Assembly (NCBI GenBank): GCA_014925825.1
Contig: JACGCK010000069.1
Span: forward strand, 1 to 64,000
Length of the DNA stretch: 64,000 bases
Reading direction: 5' to 3'
DNA from: Pholiota molesta
Taxonomy: Eukaryota; Basidiomycota; Agaricomycetes; Agaricales; Strophariaceae
In this document: piece after piece, positions 32,610 to 44,130 of the stretch
How the letters are laid out: every line of letters begins with the position of its first letter
Numbering within the stretch: the first letter of the stretch is position 1
Made by a program: the position numbers and the translations under genes
Notes under the pieces: model-generated
The model's database searches: none
Seen by the model: only the letters and a program-made list of their open reading frames with translations
What the model was told of the DNA's origin: nothing

Positions 32610-33702
32610 ATGTCTGAATCATCGACAAAAATCTATCTCATAGCTGGAGCGACGAGGGGCCTCGGTAACTTTACCTACATACCAACACTACTTCCTGCGC
32701 ACTGACACACTCCTCTTCTTAGGTTTAGCCCTCGTTGACGTCATTGCAACCAGGGATCCCTCTGCCATTATCTACGCCGGCGCGCGCGATCCAGAAAACG
32801 GTGCTTCCTATCTTGTTCAGGTTGCAACGCAGTATCCTGGACGGGTCGAAATTGTGAAATATGTTGCTGGGGACAAGGAGGGAAATGACGCGATTGCAAA
32901 AGAGATCGGTACAAAGCATGGACGCGTTGATACTGTTATCGCTAACGCTGGTGCCATTTCATTCTTCTCTCCGTGGTTCAACTCGTTAAAATTTCCTTCA
33001 TATTGCAAGCATTGCGAATTGCGAAGGAAAGATACACGAAACACCAATTGACAAATTCACAGAACACTTCGCTGTACGTTCGCTCTCGTCGCCACAGTTT
33101 ATTCCTTGCATTCAAGCTTACATTCTCCCGTTCTCATTATAAGGTCAATGCTGTTGGCCCCATTGTCCTCTTTCAATCCATTCGTGATTTGCTGAAAGCC
33201 AGCCCCCTTCCACGCTTCGTTCCCATTAGTTCCACGCGAGGAAGCTTGGAACACGTCGCAACGGCCACATTAACATACCTTATGGGATGAGCAAGGCTGC
33301 GCTCAACTGGGTGACCCGTAAAATTCATTATGAGAACGACTGGCTCGGTAGGTTCTCCGTGTTCCATCTCCACTTTCTGCATTGATTCATGCAGCTGACG
33401 GAATTTTCAGTGGCTTATCCCCAATGTCCTGGGGCAGTCGATACTGACATGGGTGCGTACAACTACTTTACTATGTTAGACCTACATTCAATGACCCATC
33501 ACAATTGCATTAAAAATCCTATTATCTAGTAAAGGAAGCGGTGTCTGCGGACAAGACCGGTGCGATCGCGGAATTACTAAAGGGTATTCTGCGTACGCCC
33601 AATGTGGCCGCAGGTATGGTACTTGATATACTCTGGGCCTCGACGCGCGAGAAGGATGGGGGTCAATTTCACAGCATTAAGGATGGAAGGATTCCATGGT
33701 GA
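32610..33702 (+). pseudogene. Short-chain dehydrogenase/reductase with one frameshift
   Basis: From the ATG at 32610: MSESSTKIYLIAGATRGLG (Rossmann glycine motif), an intron at 32665-32722, then LALVDVIATRDPSAIIYAGAR, GRVDTVIANAG (NAG motif), TPIDKFTEHFAVNAVGPIVLF, PISSTRGS, YGMSKAALNW (catalytic YxxxK), WLVAYPQCPGAVDTDM, and the end DGRIPW at 33702. Introns are short; one (from about 32970) would be only about 37 nt. Between STRGSLE and IPYGMSK one base is missing near 33269-33271: the U1 relic reads ACATTCAAC where this copy has ACATTAAC. All catalytic motifs remain, so this is either a young pseudogene or a sequence error. The likely role is NAD(P)-dependent oxidoreduction of an unknown substrate. 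Confidence 0.75.
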
Positions 33703-34195
33703 TCGATCTCGTGCCGTAGATCTTGTATTGCGTACCTGTAGATTTCGAGATACTTTTTCGCACTAGTTGGATTAATCTCTGAGAGTCTGAATGCATAAAT
33801 CGTCAGTAAACCTATCTGTGGGTAGATTGGAGAGCTCTCCTAGATTAAAAAAGTAAGTTGTATGTCGATTCAGAGACAGGCAATGAGTTTCTGCCAGTGC
33901 GCTTTGGACAAGGTTAAGTAGAAGTAGCGTCCGATCTGTTATGACATCTTCTACATGGGCTACTGCCTATCTACTTAGTGGTTAATTTGAGATAATCGTG
34001 ATGGATAGGTTGAAATATAAAACATGGGAGCCAGTCCATACGCCTTAGGGGCTGAACGTGATCGTGGGTGTGATATATGATGGGAAAACCAAGCTTCACC
34101 GTCAACGCGACTCCGACTCATCATTGCATTATTACATTGCTCGATACTTGACGCCCATCCCTCCAACCTCTGCTGACCATTGGAATATCGACGAC
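33703..34195. promoter_or_regulatory. Spacer and upstream region of F-box D
   Basis: No coding sequence is seen. Bases from about 33950 match 39780-40010 upstream of F-box E, including the 15-mer GATCGTGGGTGTGAT at 34060-34074. Confidence 0.35.
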
Positions 34196-35698
34196 ATGGC
34201 AAGGATTAGGTCGGGTCCAACAAAATCCAAGCATTCGACAACGAGCCCAATAACCAAGGTCCCACGTGATGTTCTCCTCGAAGTTTTCACACATTGCCTT
34301 CCGCGCCGTCCTCTTGCGATTCAAAGGTCGAACATGAGGATTGCGCCAATGCTTCTATGCCATATTTGCTCATCCTGGAGAAGGATCGCACTCGCCTGTC
34401 CTACCCTGTGGTCTCACCTGTCATATTGCCTCACGGTACAACGAATACCTGAAGAACTGGGAGGATGGGCGTTCCTCCAGAGTGAAATTGAACATATTAT
34501 GTGGTGGAAAAAGAATCAGGGTACAATTGCGCCGTTCTTATACTTCGATCTAGACACTGGCAGTGATTGGGGCAATGGAGTTATCGATCGGAACCGTCTG
34601 TTGGCAGGAGATGGGCTGACTTTTCTTCTAAAGTATATGTCATCCGCACAGTACCTCCAACTCCCAGAAATGATCTGGGGGCTGGTAGAAAAGAGACTCG
34701 AAGACGGCTACCAGTTTACCTATCCAAATTTGCATACCATGGCAATTACCAACCAATGGGACTTCGACGCTGGTAGTGCAATCGGGGAGGCTTTCTATCG
34801 CACCCAAACACTCATCGGCCACCTCCCAAATCAGCCTCCCACAGCGCTCCGCCGCCTATCCGTCGATAAAAACGACCTCCCTTTCACAATCAAAGTCATC
34901 CCAACCCACTGGTCATCGTTAACCCATATATCGTTGAACAACGTTGGCATCTATCTCACTTTCTGGTTTCCTCTTATTCGCGCCGTTCCCGATTTACAGT
35001 GGGCGTTCATCTCTTTCAATGAAATCTTCGGCATTGATGATTATCTCGCACCCACCGAACATGTCCTTCCCTGCCTTTCTACATTGTTCGTTGGAATGCC
35101 ATGGGGGGACACGCACCATTTCCGGCCGGCCGTGCTCCTTACCGGCCTTTGTCTACCCGCCCTGCGCACCCTCTCATTTTCATGTTTACAGATGGACCAC
35201 GAGCACATTTCCGACATTCGCACCATCCTTCAGTCGACGCCTGCCCTCACAACGCTCACCATCAAGGGCTACGACGCGCTCGCCAAAGGCGCACCGGAGA
35301 TGCCCGTCTCTGCACTGGGCGGCGTCACACGCATCTGGGCCCGTACACCGCATCTAACGGACGTCCAGCTCGCCTTGCCCAAAACCATGCGCCGGAGCCA
35401 TGCGGAAACGGAAGCGCTCCTAGACGACTTCGTGCGCCATGCGTTCTTCGGCCCTACCAGCCTGTGGGCGATCGACGACCCGAGATGCCCCCTGCGCACG
35501 ATCACGCTGATCGACATGGAGTCATCAACTTCTTTACGGTTTAGCGAAATCAAGACCCTCACGCGGGCGCGCCTTCAGCAATGCGGTGGAGGGCCGTCCA
35601 ATATTGTCTTCAAGTTCAGAACCAAGGTGGAAGATGCGTCTTTTGAGGAGCCGGAGGCGCCGATATGGAAGTTCTCGAGCCTCTGGGAGCTGTGCTGA
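34196..35698 (+). CDS. F-box protein D
   Basis: A single exon encodes 500 residues from MARIRSGPTKSKHS; an in-frame ATG at 34058 would add 46 residues, but paralogues start at this point. The F-box (about residues 17-70) reads VPRDVLLEVFTHCLP, APMLLCHICSSWRRIAL and TLWSHLS. The C-terminal part has leucine-rich segments (PNLHTMAIT, LTHISLNNVG, PCLSTLFVGM, PALRTLSFSCLQMD, HLTDVQLAL), ending FSSLWELC. It is the complete U2 member of the B/D/E subfamily, with the segment (DRNRLLAGDGLTFLL) that B has lost. It is a candidate SCF substrate receptor. No internal stops or frameshifts are seen. Confidence 0.85.
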   Translation: MARIRSGPTKSKHSTTSPITKVPRDVLLEVFTHCLPRRPLAIQRSNMRIAPMLLCHICSSWRRIALACPTLWSHLSYCLTVQRIPEELGGWAFLQSEIEHIMWWKKNQGTIAPFLYFDLDTGSDWGNGVIDRNRLLAGDGLTFLLKYMSSAQYLQLPEMIWGLVEKRLEDGYQFTYPNLHTMAITNQWDFDAGSAIGEAFYRTQTLIGHLPNQPPTALRRLSVDKNDLPFTIKVIPTHWSSLTHISLNNVGIYLTFWFPLIRAVPDLQWAFISFNEIFGIDDYLAPTEHVLPCLSTLFVGMPWGDTHHFRPAVLLTGLCLPALRTLSFSCLQMDHEHISDIRTILQSTPALTTLTIKGYDALAKGAPEMPVSALGGVTRIWARTPHLTDVQLALPKTMRRSHAETEALLDDFVRHAFFGPTSLWAIDDPRCPLRTITLIDMESSTSLRFSEIKTLTRARLQQCGGGPSNIVFKFRTKVEDASFEEPEAPIWKFSSLWELC

Positions 35699-35849
35699 CT
35701 CGTTTGCGTATATCTGTTGTCAATCTACCATAATTAATATAACCGAGAAAATTGTTTATTCGCTTCATATTGAAGGAGCCCTAGGCCAGAAAGAGAAAGA
35801 CCTTAATATCGGCACGAGTATCATTAATGTGCTCTGAGTAGCTGCGTTG

Positions 35850-37530
35850 CCACTGTGCTCCTACTCCATCCCATCTGCGGTCTCTACCAGACGACTTTTC
35901 ACCCCCGACCTCGCGCGAACCACATCCGCGCCACCTCGTCCACAACGCTCGTCCCCAAATGCATCCTGGACATCGCGATTCCCGGTCCTCTCGTTCTCTT
36001 CGCAAAGAAATCAGGCGCGAAACGGTCCCATGGACAGGATGGGAGGCGTGCACGCAGGCAGCCTCACGTATGGATATCGATGCGCCGTCAGCCTTACTCT
36101 CATCGCGCATCAACGCGATATCGCCGACTGAACGAGACGTACGCCAGGCCTAGGAAATCACGAACAAAGAGCCGAAGACGTACAGGTATACACGGTCTTA
36201 TACCGAGACGCGCAAGTAGCTCTCGGTACATGCCTCCCGGATTGTCAAACAGTACACGATGCAACTCGCCTCTGGACTACGAAAGAGCATCAATACGGGA
36301 TGCACAACACCAAACAGCGCATACACTCACATCCTCAAACCGCTCTGCACCACCACCCGCGATCGCCCAACTCGCACAGATCTCCATCCCACCATCCCAA
36401 AATCCACAACGCACTCCATCCCAGCGGTGCCCTTCACCAGACGTCTCCTCCTCCCTCGCACCAACCATTAAACCCCTTCCGCGCCGACCCATCCAGCTCG
36501 CTCGACCACAATACACGCGTAGGCCATCGCGAGTCTCGGCCCTAATACATCCAGGCATGCCTCCAGCTCTTAACAACGCCATCAGGCGCGGCATGGCCGC
36601 ACGCACCGCAGGACGCGATCTTGCACGGGTCGAGCCGGGTGCGGGATGTCGACAGGCGGCTGGGCGTCGATAGCTGATTGATAGTCTGCTTCGCGCGATC
36701 CACTCCGTCGGCGCGCAGACGGCGGTGGACAGCGCGCGCGGGAGGCACTGTAGGATGATGGCGCTGCAGCGCTTGATGGGTGGGGGGGTGAGGCGCAGGT
36801 AAGTCCTCAGACGACGGCCCGCACACCGACGCAGTGGGATCGTCCGGGTGCGGCGGGGCGGCAGCAAAGGACGGCCACGTCGGTAGTGGATGGAATACGG
36901 TTTTACTCGCGAAGGGAGGAAGGGGTCGGGGGACGAACGCGCACGGCACGCAAGGCTGGCGCAACTGGTGACTGCACAGCGCCCTGCGACTCCTGGCCGG
37001 CGAGTCGCAGGCATGGCTCTTGACATGCGAAGGACAGCGTGGGGCAGCCAGCCCTGCAGCACGAGAGGGATGCCTGCGCGCACCGCCGTCGCCGCCGCCG
37101 CTGGACCCACAGCGCGCCCCATTCCGTCCCGACGCGTCACCAGAGGGCCCACCACCCCACCACCCCCACCCCGACTATCGAAACACCCCTTTGACTCCAC
37201 GCCGCCCATCCACCCCGCTCACCCCAAAATGCGGCGTGGCCACCGCAATCCCCAGCCTCCTCCATCTCTTCCCAAATTCAAAGACATCAGGCGCGAGAGG
37301 GCGCGAGAGGGCGCCATGGATCCAAGGAAACGATCGCCGCCAGGTCGGGCTGGGTGTCGCCGAAGTTCGGACGAATCTCGATGGGCGGCGGGGCGCTGAC
37401 GTAGTCGGTCTGTACGACGGGGTCGACGTGCGGATGGCGATGGACAGCGTGCAGCAGATGCCGCGGAACCTAGAGTGGGCGCCGCAGGCGTTGCAGAGCT
37501 TGAGTTGATGGAGGAGGCATGCGGAGATGG
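35850..37530. repeat. Dispersed repeat R1 cluster downstream of F-box D
   Basis: Bases 36010-36345 match 42590-42900 and 16040-16310 (GGACAGGATGGGAGGCGTGC, CGCGATATCGCCGACTGAACGAGAC, CGGTCTTATACCGAGACGCG, AACTCGCCTCTGGACTACGA). Bases 37190-37530 match 12390-12650 and 43380-43670 (CAGGTCGGGCTGGG at 37341, GATGGACAGCGTGCAGCAG). Frames are broken in every copy. The sequence is GC-rich with long spurious frames on both strands. Confidence 0.55.
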
Positions 37531-37589
37531 GCGGGCGCTGGGGCTGGCGCAGTGAGTCGTGCGGTGCGGAGGGGCAGAAACGCTATCAG

Positions 37590-39200
37590 GCAAGGTGAAC
37601 ACTTGAGAAAACGTAAACGAAGGGAAGAAACCGCAATTGACACCGGAGGCGCCAAAAAGCATCGACAGCCGCGCGACATATACCAGATGACCATCCTCGA
37701 TGATCGAGTGTATCGCTTAGAATCGGCCCTTGCGTTACCAAGCTACAACAGTCGTACTCCCGACCGCCCATGATCCACGTCACTCGTCATGCAGATTTGT
37801 CCTCTGCCCTAGACGACGTGGGCATGGGCAAACGAAGGCGATACGAGTGGCGATAGAGTGGCGCAGGGGTAGATTCGAGGTAGCGGAGGACCGAGGATGG
37901 TGAAGGGTACAGCAGATGGTAGAGATGGGTCTGTGAGGGGTGGCACGATAGAAGCCGAGGACCGTGGACGCCTCGAGCAGAGGCATGGTGCTACAAACCG
38001 CTGGGGAATACGGAGGAGATCGTCACACATCACATCACATCACATGCATCGCATCCACTTCTGAGATCATGGCGTACGTCCTAGTCCTCGTCCTTCCATT
38101 GCACGCCCTGGGTATCTGACCGTCGTTCGTTTATTCAGTTACAGCACCCAAGCGCCGCAAACCACACCCTCCAATGTCGACGCTGAATCGCGCCCCACGC
38201 TCAGCGCCATCAACGAAACGTCCCAGCCGCGTTCCGTCGACGCTCCCCGTCCACTCCGATGCTCACCAAGATTGAGCGGGTGCATATATAAAAAAAGAGT
38301 CCGCGCACCCTGAGATGGTGAAAGGTATGCACTTCTTCCTGCCTTATTCAACCCCCCATCCTCAACCGTGTCCAGGCAGAGCGCGCCTCCTACGCTGAAC
38401 CGCACCCACGAACTGAGAGCTCCATCCGGATTCAAGCGCGGCACAGCCGCCCAGCCAATGCACGCGCCGCGAAACGGAGCTGCGTCGGACGTTCGACGCC
38501 ATGTCATGGGTTTGGCGGGCCTCGGCTGCTTGGTACTCGTTGGCGAGGATGATGACGTGCTGAGAACGTGGACAAAGGCTGTTTTCCAATGCCACCCAGG
38601 TGCGTTACGTTGAGATTCATACACTACTCCATCTAACATTCTGCACAAACTAATTGATGCTGTATGGCATGCTGCTATGCCCTCCTCACCCACGCGTCGC
38701 CGTCGCGAACATGATTTCATCACCGGTCCAGCCGCGGCCAACACCAACGATCGACGTCCAAACAATGAAGTCTTTCCAGCCGCCCTCATTTTACAGCATC
38801 GACCCCAGCGCCACGTCATCCAACACCCCATCACACATCCCTTCACCTTCTCGGCATCGCACGAACAGAGGAGTTCAATCAGGAGGGTTGCCGTTGCCGC
38901 TGGGGCAGGACGAAGATGATGAGAATCTGACATTTCGAATGGTACGCTGATGCTTTAGTATCTTGCACGAAGCTTACCGATCGCTCCTCCTAGATGCTGG
39001 GGAAGCATCACACTGGCCGCCCATCCTCTCCCTCCCCGATCTTTCACTCGCAGGGACTCGTACCGAGAGCCATCGACGGATTCGGTGGGACCGCGTCTGG
39101 CGGGGCGCGCGGTGCGGGGCCCGACGCGTTCATAGAGCCCAACCGCGGTCCTGGGACTCGGAGGCGGTCGGGGATGAGGACACCACTCTATCCAAAACAT
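37590..39200 (+). repeat. Block duplicated at 51070-52844, containing HECT relic 3
   Basis: In order, both copies share GCAGATGACCATCCTC-like sequence, CAGTCGTACTCCCGACCGCCCA, CACGTCACTCGTCAT, ATGGCAGAGATGGGTCTG, GTCCCAGCCGCGTTCCGTCG and CGTCCACTCCGATGC, and then HECT exons. The 51-kb copy has in addition a C2-like coding fragment that is mostly lost here. A (CACAT)4 microsatellite lies at 38026-38045. Confidence 0.65.
38340..39190 (+). pseudogene. HECT ligase relic 3 (N-terminal region)
   Basis: Bases 38355-38600 match HECT exon 1 (AACCGTGTCCAGGCAGA, then CTGAGAACGTGGACAAAGGCTGTTTTCCAA with the same intron start). Bases 38700-38780 match the exon 4 stretch coding for proline-rich PTIDV and MK; bases 38985-39110 match GEASHWPPIL and FGGTASGG. 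Frames are broken repeatedly and most of the HECT domain is absent. Confidence 0.65.
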
Positions 39201-39369
39201 TGACTACTCGATAAAAAACACCATTTAAGGTAAGTACACTTGTTATCCACGCTTTGTATTCCCCTTGTTCTTATCCATCCTCGTACCACAGTTGCGCCAG
39301 ACTCTGCCCAACGCAAGCTAGCGAAATTTTAAAGCTCGCAAGATGTGCCTCCTTCCATACATCGCCATT

Positions 39370-39760
39370 CGCCTGGTGTCCCGTGCGTGTGCGCTCTCGG
39401 GGAGTTCTGGCCCTCCAGCACCTCTCGTTGATGAGACGCTCGATATCACGCCTGCGATCGTTGGCATGATGTCGTCAGTCTTGAATCTCGCTGCTGCGAG
39501 TTTCGACCTGATATTGACTCCCTGTCCTCTCTAGTGCATATCGACAATGCTGCTTCCGCCGGCGGCGCCGGAGGCCACCACATTCATCAACGGCAAGTCC
39601 AAGCTGGGCGGGCGAGGGCTGTAGGGTTAGGATAGCATTCTTTGGTACATCAATAGATGTTGTTTCCTATGTAGTTATTCCGAGACTTGGGGACCTGCAC
39701 GGTCTGTGTACGTATCTACCCTTGTTACGCAACACCCAGAATCTGAGAGAATCGCCTCCT
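39370..39760 (+). repeat. Leading block of unit U3
   Basis: This is the counterpart of 31960-32420: CTCGTTGATGAGACGCTCG, GCTGCTGCGAGTTTCGACCTG, ATATTGACTCCC and GACAATGCTGCTTCCG. In U3 the SDR gene that should follow has been deleted; F-box E follows directly. Confidence 0.6.
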
Positions 39761-40013
39761 GGACAACTGAAACTCTGTCGCGAGCAGTTTGAGATCGCCG
39801 TGACGGACAGGGTGGAATATAAAAGATGGGAGATAGCAAAGCACTCGAGTGCTTAACTTAGGGGATGAACGTGATCGTGGGTGTGATATATGATGGGAAA
39901 CCCAGCGTCAACCTCAATGCGATTCATCATCGCATTATCACATTGCTCGATACTCGCGGCACGTCCTCTCATCCTTTTTCGACCGTTGCTATATCTCCTG
40001 CCAAGAATTAACG

Positions 40014-41495
40014 ATGCGTCCTTCAAAATCCGGCCATTCGACGTCGAGCCCAGTCGCAAAGATTCCACGTGACGTTCTCCTGGAAATTTTCACACATTGC
40101 CTTCCGCGCCGTCCTCTTGCGATTCAAAGGTCGAACATGAGGGTCGCGCCAATGCTCCTATGCCATATTTGCTCGTCCTGGAGAAGGATCGTACTCGCCT
40201 GTCCTACCTTATGGTCGCACCTGTCGTATTGCCTCACGGTACAGCGAATACCTGAAGAACTGGGAGGATGGGCGTTCCTTCGGAATGAAATCGAACACAT
40301 TATGTGGTGGAAGAAGAATCAGGGCTCAATCGCGCCGTTTTTATACTTCGATCTGTGGAATACCGATGACGTTGAAGTTATCGATCAGAACTATCTGCTG
40401 GCAGGAGACGGGTTGACTTTCCTTCTAAAGTACATGTCATCGGCACAGTACCTCCAACTCCCAGAAATGATCTGGGAACTGGTGGAAAAAAAAATCAAAG
40501 ATGGTCATCAGTTTATATGTCCAAATCTACATACCATGGCGACTACCAACCAGTGGGCCTATGACATTGGTATTGAAATCAAGGATGCTTTCTATCGCGC
40601 GCAAACTCTTATTGGCCGCCTCCCAAATCAGCCTCCCTCAGCGCTCCGCCGTCTATCCATCGATAAAAATGACCTGCCTCCTACAATCAACATTATCCCA
40701 ACCCACTGGTCATCATTAACCCATCTGTCATTGAACAACGTTGGCATCCGTCTCTCTTTTTGGTTTCCGCTTATTCGCGCAGTTCTCAATTTACAGTCGG
40801 CATTCATCTATTTCAATGGAATCATCGACATTGAAAACTATCGCGCACCCACCGAACACATCCTTCCCTACCTCTCTACATTGCTTGTTGGGATGCCATG
40901 GGGGGCCACGCCCCATTTCCGGCCGGGCTTGCTCCTTACTGGCCTTCGTCTACCCGCCCTGCGCACCCTCTCATTTTCATGTTTACAGATGGACCATGAG
41001 CACATCCCCGAAATTCGCACCGTCCTTCAGGCCACGCCTGCCCTCACAACGATCACCATCAAGGGCTACGACACGCTCGCCAAGAGCACACCGGAGATGC
41101 CCGCCGCTGCGCTCGGAGGCGTCACACCCATCTGGGCGCGTACACCGCATCTGACGGACGTCCAGCTCGCGTTGCCCAAAACCATGCGCCGCAGCCACGT
41201 GGAAACCGGGGCGCTCTTAGACGGCTTCGTGCGCCATGCATTCTTCGGCGCGAACAGCCTGTTCATGATCGACGATCCCAGATGTCCCCTGCGCACGATC
41301 ACCTTGATCGACATGGAGTCCGCGACGACTTTACGGTTTAACGAGATCGAGAGCCTCACGCGCGCGCGCATTCAGCAATGCGGGGGAGGGCCATCCAATA
41401 TCGTCTTCAAGTTCATCACGAAAGTGGACGATAAGTCGTTTGAGGAGCCGGAGGCGCCCAGATGGCAGTTCTCGAGCCTCTGGGGCCTTTATTAA
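40014..41495 (+). CDS. F-box protein E
   Basis: A single exon encodes 493 residues from MRPSKSGHS. The F-box is IPRDVLLEIFTHCLP...APMLLCHICSSWRRIVL...TLWSHLS (about residues 17-70). The leucine-rich part includes PNLHTMATTNQWAYD, LTHLSLNNVG, PYLSTLLVGM, ALRTLSFSCLQMD and HLTDVQLALPKTMRR, ending FSSLWGLY. It is closely related to D and B and is the intact U3 member. The start is set by alignment of the PSKS motif with B and by the absence of any upstream in-frame ATG with F-box-like sequence. The 15-mer shared with B and D lies 126 bp upstream. Confidence 0.85.
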   Translation: MRPSKSGHSTSSPVAKIPRDVLLEIFTHCLPRRPLAIQRSNMRVAPMLLCHICSSWRRIVLACPTLWSHLSYCLTVQRIPEELGGWAFLRNEIEHIMWWKKNQGSIAPFLYFDLWNTDDVEVIDQNYLLAGDGLTFLLKYMSSAQYLQLPEMIWELVEKKIKDGHQFICPNLHTMATTNQWAYDIGIEIKDAFYRAQTLIGRLPNQPPSALRRLSIDKNDLPPTINIIPTHWSSLTHLSLNNVGIRLSFWFPLIRAVLNLQSAFIYFNGIIDIENYRAPTEHILPYLSTLLVGMPWGATPHFRPGLLLTGLRLPALRTLSFSCLQMDHEHIPEIRTVLQATPALTTITIKGYDTLAKSTPEMPAAALGGVTPIWARTPHLTDVQLALPKTMRRSHVETGALLDGFVRHAFFGANSLFMIDDPRCPLRTITLIDMESATTLRFNEIESLTRARIQQCGGGPSNIVFKFITKVDDKSFEEPEAPRWQFSSLWGLY

Positions 41496-42129
41496 TTCAT
41501 TTGCGTTTATCTGTTATAAATCTACCAATATTCATATAACCAATAATTTGTTTATTTGCCTCGTAGTCCATTAGTATCACTCTAGTCATGCTCCATTGGA
41601 CGATGTCGAGCATTTAGTGGTCCCTTGCCATTTATTTGGGTAACACTGCATCAATTTGTCGGTATTTTATACGGCCGAGGACATATTTACCGCCCTCCTC
41701 ACTACTTACGACGACCACAACGAAATCCATCCTGCAAAAGTAAGTAAGTAGTGTGCCCAGTTTCTTTGGGTAGCGCGAGCCTCCCACATCCACACAACGA
41801 ACACCGCGACTGCTCCTTCCCACACCGCCAGCCTTGAACAACTCCGCCGCACCCGTGGCTCCGAGCTCTACTCTCTCAAGTCGCCTGGCGCTGCACGTTC
41901 TTGACACCTGCGAAGGAGGAGTGCGAAACGCCGACTATAGCCGCTCTAGCACTTACCGCTCTGGCACCCCGATGTGCGACACGGTTTGCATTACAGACAT
42001 TTGATCCATTCACAGCAGGGTTGCCAGCGCGATCTAAGAGCGGAGCACCATCAGCAGCGTTCGAACAAGTGGCAACGATTTTTTTTTAAATTGAAAATAC
42101 AAAAAGGGGAGAATAGAATGTTCGCAAGG
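41496..42129. other. Spacer downstream of F-box E
   Basis: No convincing gene is seen. Small frames on both strands lack domain signals. Confidence 0.3.
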
Positions 42130-44130
42130 GATGTGGAGGGAGGATGGGAGGCATATCGCTAGGGCCGTACTCGCATCGCACGTCACCGCGAAATTGCCGG
42201 CTGAACGAGACGCACTCCAAGAAAAGTATGAACGGAAGAAAGACGTACCCTCAGACCCCCGACTGGAAAGAGAACAACCGCAATATCGTAACGCGCAAGT
42301 CGGTCTGGGCACATGCCTCCTGTAACGTCAGACTCTGCGCAATGCGACTACACCTCTGAGCTACAGCACAGCGTCAACACGGAATCCATAACACGACTGA
42401 CAGCCCAGGATCCGCATCGCACTCCGTACCGTCTGCGTTCTCCACCAGATGGCCCTTCAAAGCTTCACCGCCGACCTCACACCGACCACCAAACCACCTC
42501 CGCGCCACCTCGTCCGCACCACTCGTCCCTAAATGCATCCTGGTCACCGCGATTCCCGGCCCTCCTCATTTTTTTCGCAAAGACATCAGGCGCGAAATGG
42601 CCCATATACATGATGGGAGGCGTGCATGCTGGCAACCTCACGTACCAGCCTCGCTCTCATCTCGCATCAACGCGAGATCGCCGACTGAACAAGACGTACG
42701 TCAGGCCAAGAGGACCACGAACAAAAGAACGAAAGACGCACGGATATACACGGTCTTATACCGGGACGCGCAAGTAGCCCTCGGTGCATGCCTCCTGGAT
42801 CGTCGAACAGTGCGCGATGCAACTCGCCTCTGGACTACGAGAAAGCGTCAATACGGAATCTATAACACCAACAGCGCATACACTCACATCGCAAAACCAC
42901 ACCACTCCCCGTGATCGCCTGGCTCTCGAAGATCTCGATCCCAGGATCCACAACGCGCTCCGTTCTGTTAACATTCAGAACGCCGCCATTCTTCCCCAGA
43001 CGTCTCCTCCTCCCCACCCACACACCAATCACCAAGCCGCCCCCTCCGCGCCGACCCACCAGTGGGCTGGGATAGGCGTTGGCTGGAACACGGGATGAGC
43101 GACGGGGTGAAGTGGCGAACGCACGGGCAGACAAGGCGGAGCGGCTGGGCGGAGCCTGCACAGGGATCCCCGCAGTGTCGGGCACGCGCGGCGAAGGCAG
43201 GGAGCATGAGGAGGACAAGACAGCGGCATACCGCGATGCAGCAAGACGGATGGCGCGCGCGCCGTCGCAGCCGCCGCCCTGCTCGCAACGACCGCCGGAT
43301 TCACAACGCGCTCCATTCCATCCACATTCTGCACCAGACGCCTCCTCCTCACCACCCTCCCACCGACCACCAACCCCTCGCGCCACCTCATCCACCCCGC
43401 TCGTCCCCGAATGCGCCTCGGCCAAAACGATGCTCGGCCCTCCATCCAAGCTCTCCTCCGCCACTGCGCAAAGATATCGAGCACGGGGTGGCCCATAGAT
43501 CCAAGGAGACGATCTGCGGCAGGTCGGGCTGGCTGCAGCCGAACGCGATGTCGACGGGCGGCGGGGGCTGGCGTAGTCTGCTCTGTGCGATGGAGTTGGC
43601 GTGCGGATGGCGGTGGACAGCGCGCGGGAGACAACATAGGACGACGGCGCTGCAGTGCTTCTTTCATGGAGGAGAGGCGCGAGTGAGTCCTCGAGGTGAC
43701 GTCCACGCTAGCTCACACGGGATCGTCGTGACGCGGTGAAGTGTGCGCAGGGCATGGCCCTGTTGGCCGTTCATGGAATGAGAGATGATTAACGAGAGAC
43801 ATCGGTGTGTGGGGGACGAACGTACTGGCCAGCAAGGCTGGCGCGGCGCTCCCCCTTCGGTCCGCACGCAGCACACAGGAGGGCGCGTCAGCACCCATGG
43901 ATCGCCGATTCCCGCCGCGGTCATCCATCCCGTGCAGGTCACTGCGACAACCGGCTGTAGGTGACGATCTTGAAAGGGTTGGGCCCGCTTGGTGTTGGCG
44001 TATCTTGATTGGGCGATGGGTGAAGGAGCTAGAGTGGACGCGCTTGACGGAGGAGGAGAGGCGCGCGAGATGACGGGGCAATTGCGCTGGCGCAGTGGGA
44101 TCTTCCTATTGCAGCGGGGCAGGGAGTGCC
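42130..44130. repeat. Dispersed repeat R1 cluster downstream of F-box E
   Basis: Copies match the clusters after F-box B and F-box D: 42140-42400 and 42590-42900 (CGAGATCGCCGACTGAAC, CGGTCTTATACCGGGACGCGC, AACTCGCCTCTGGACTACGAGA), 43380-43670 (GGCAGGTCGGGCTGGC) and 43890-44130 (GATCTTGAAAGGGTTGGGCC). Long frames on both strands exist only because the sequence is GC-rich. Confidence 0.5.

Noticed and set aside
35855..36673. 272-codon plus and 310-codon minus frames after F-box D
   Set aside because: Both lie in the R1 repeat; the frames are not conserved in the matching repeats at 16000 and 42600.
43029..43739. 225-codon frames on both strands
   Set aside because: GC-rich R1 repeat; no conservation of either frame among copies.
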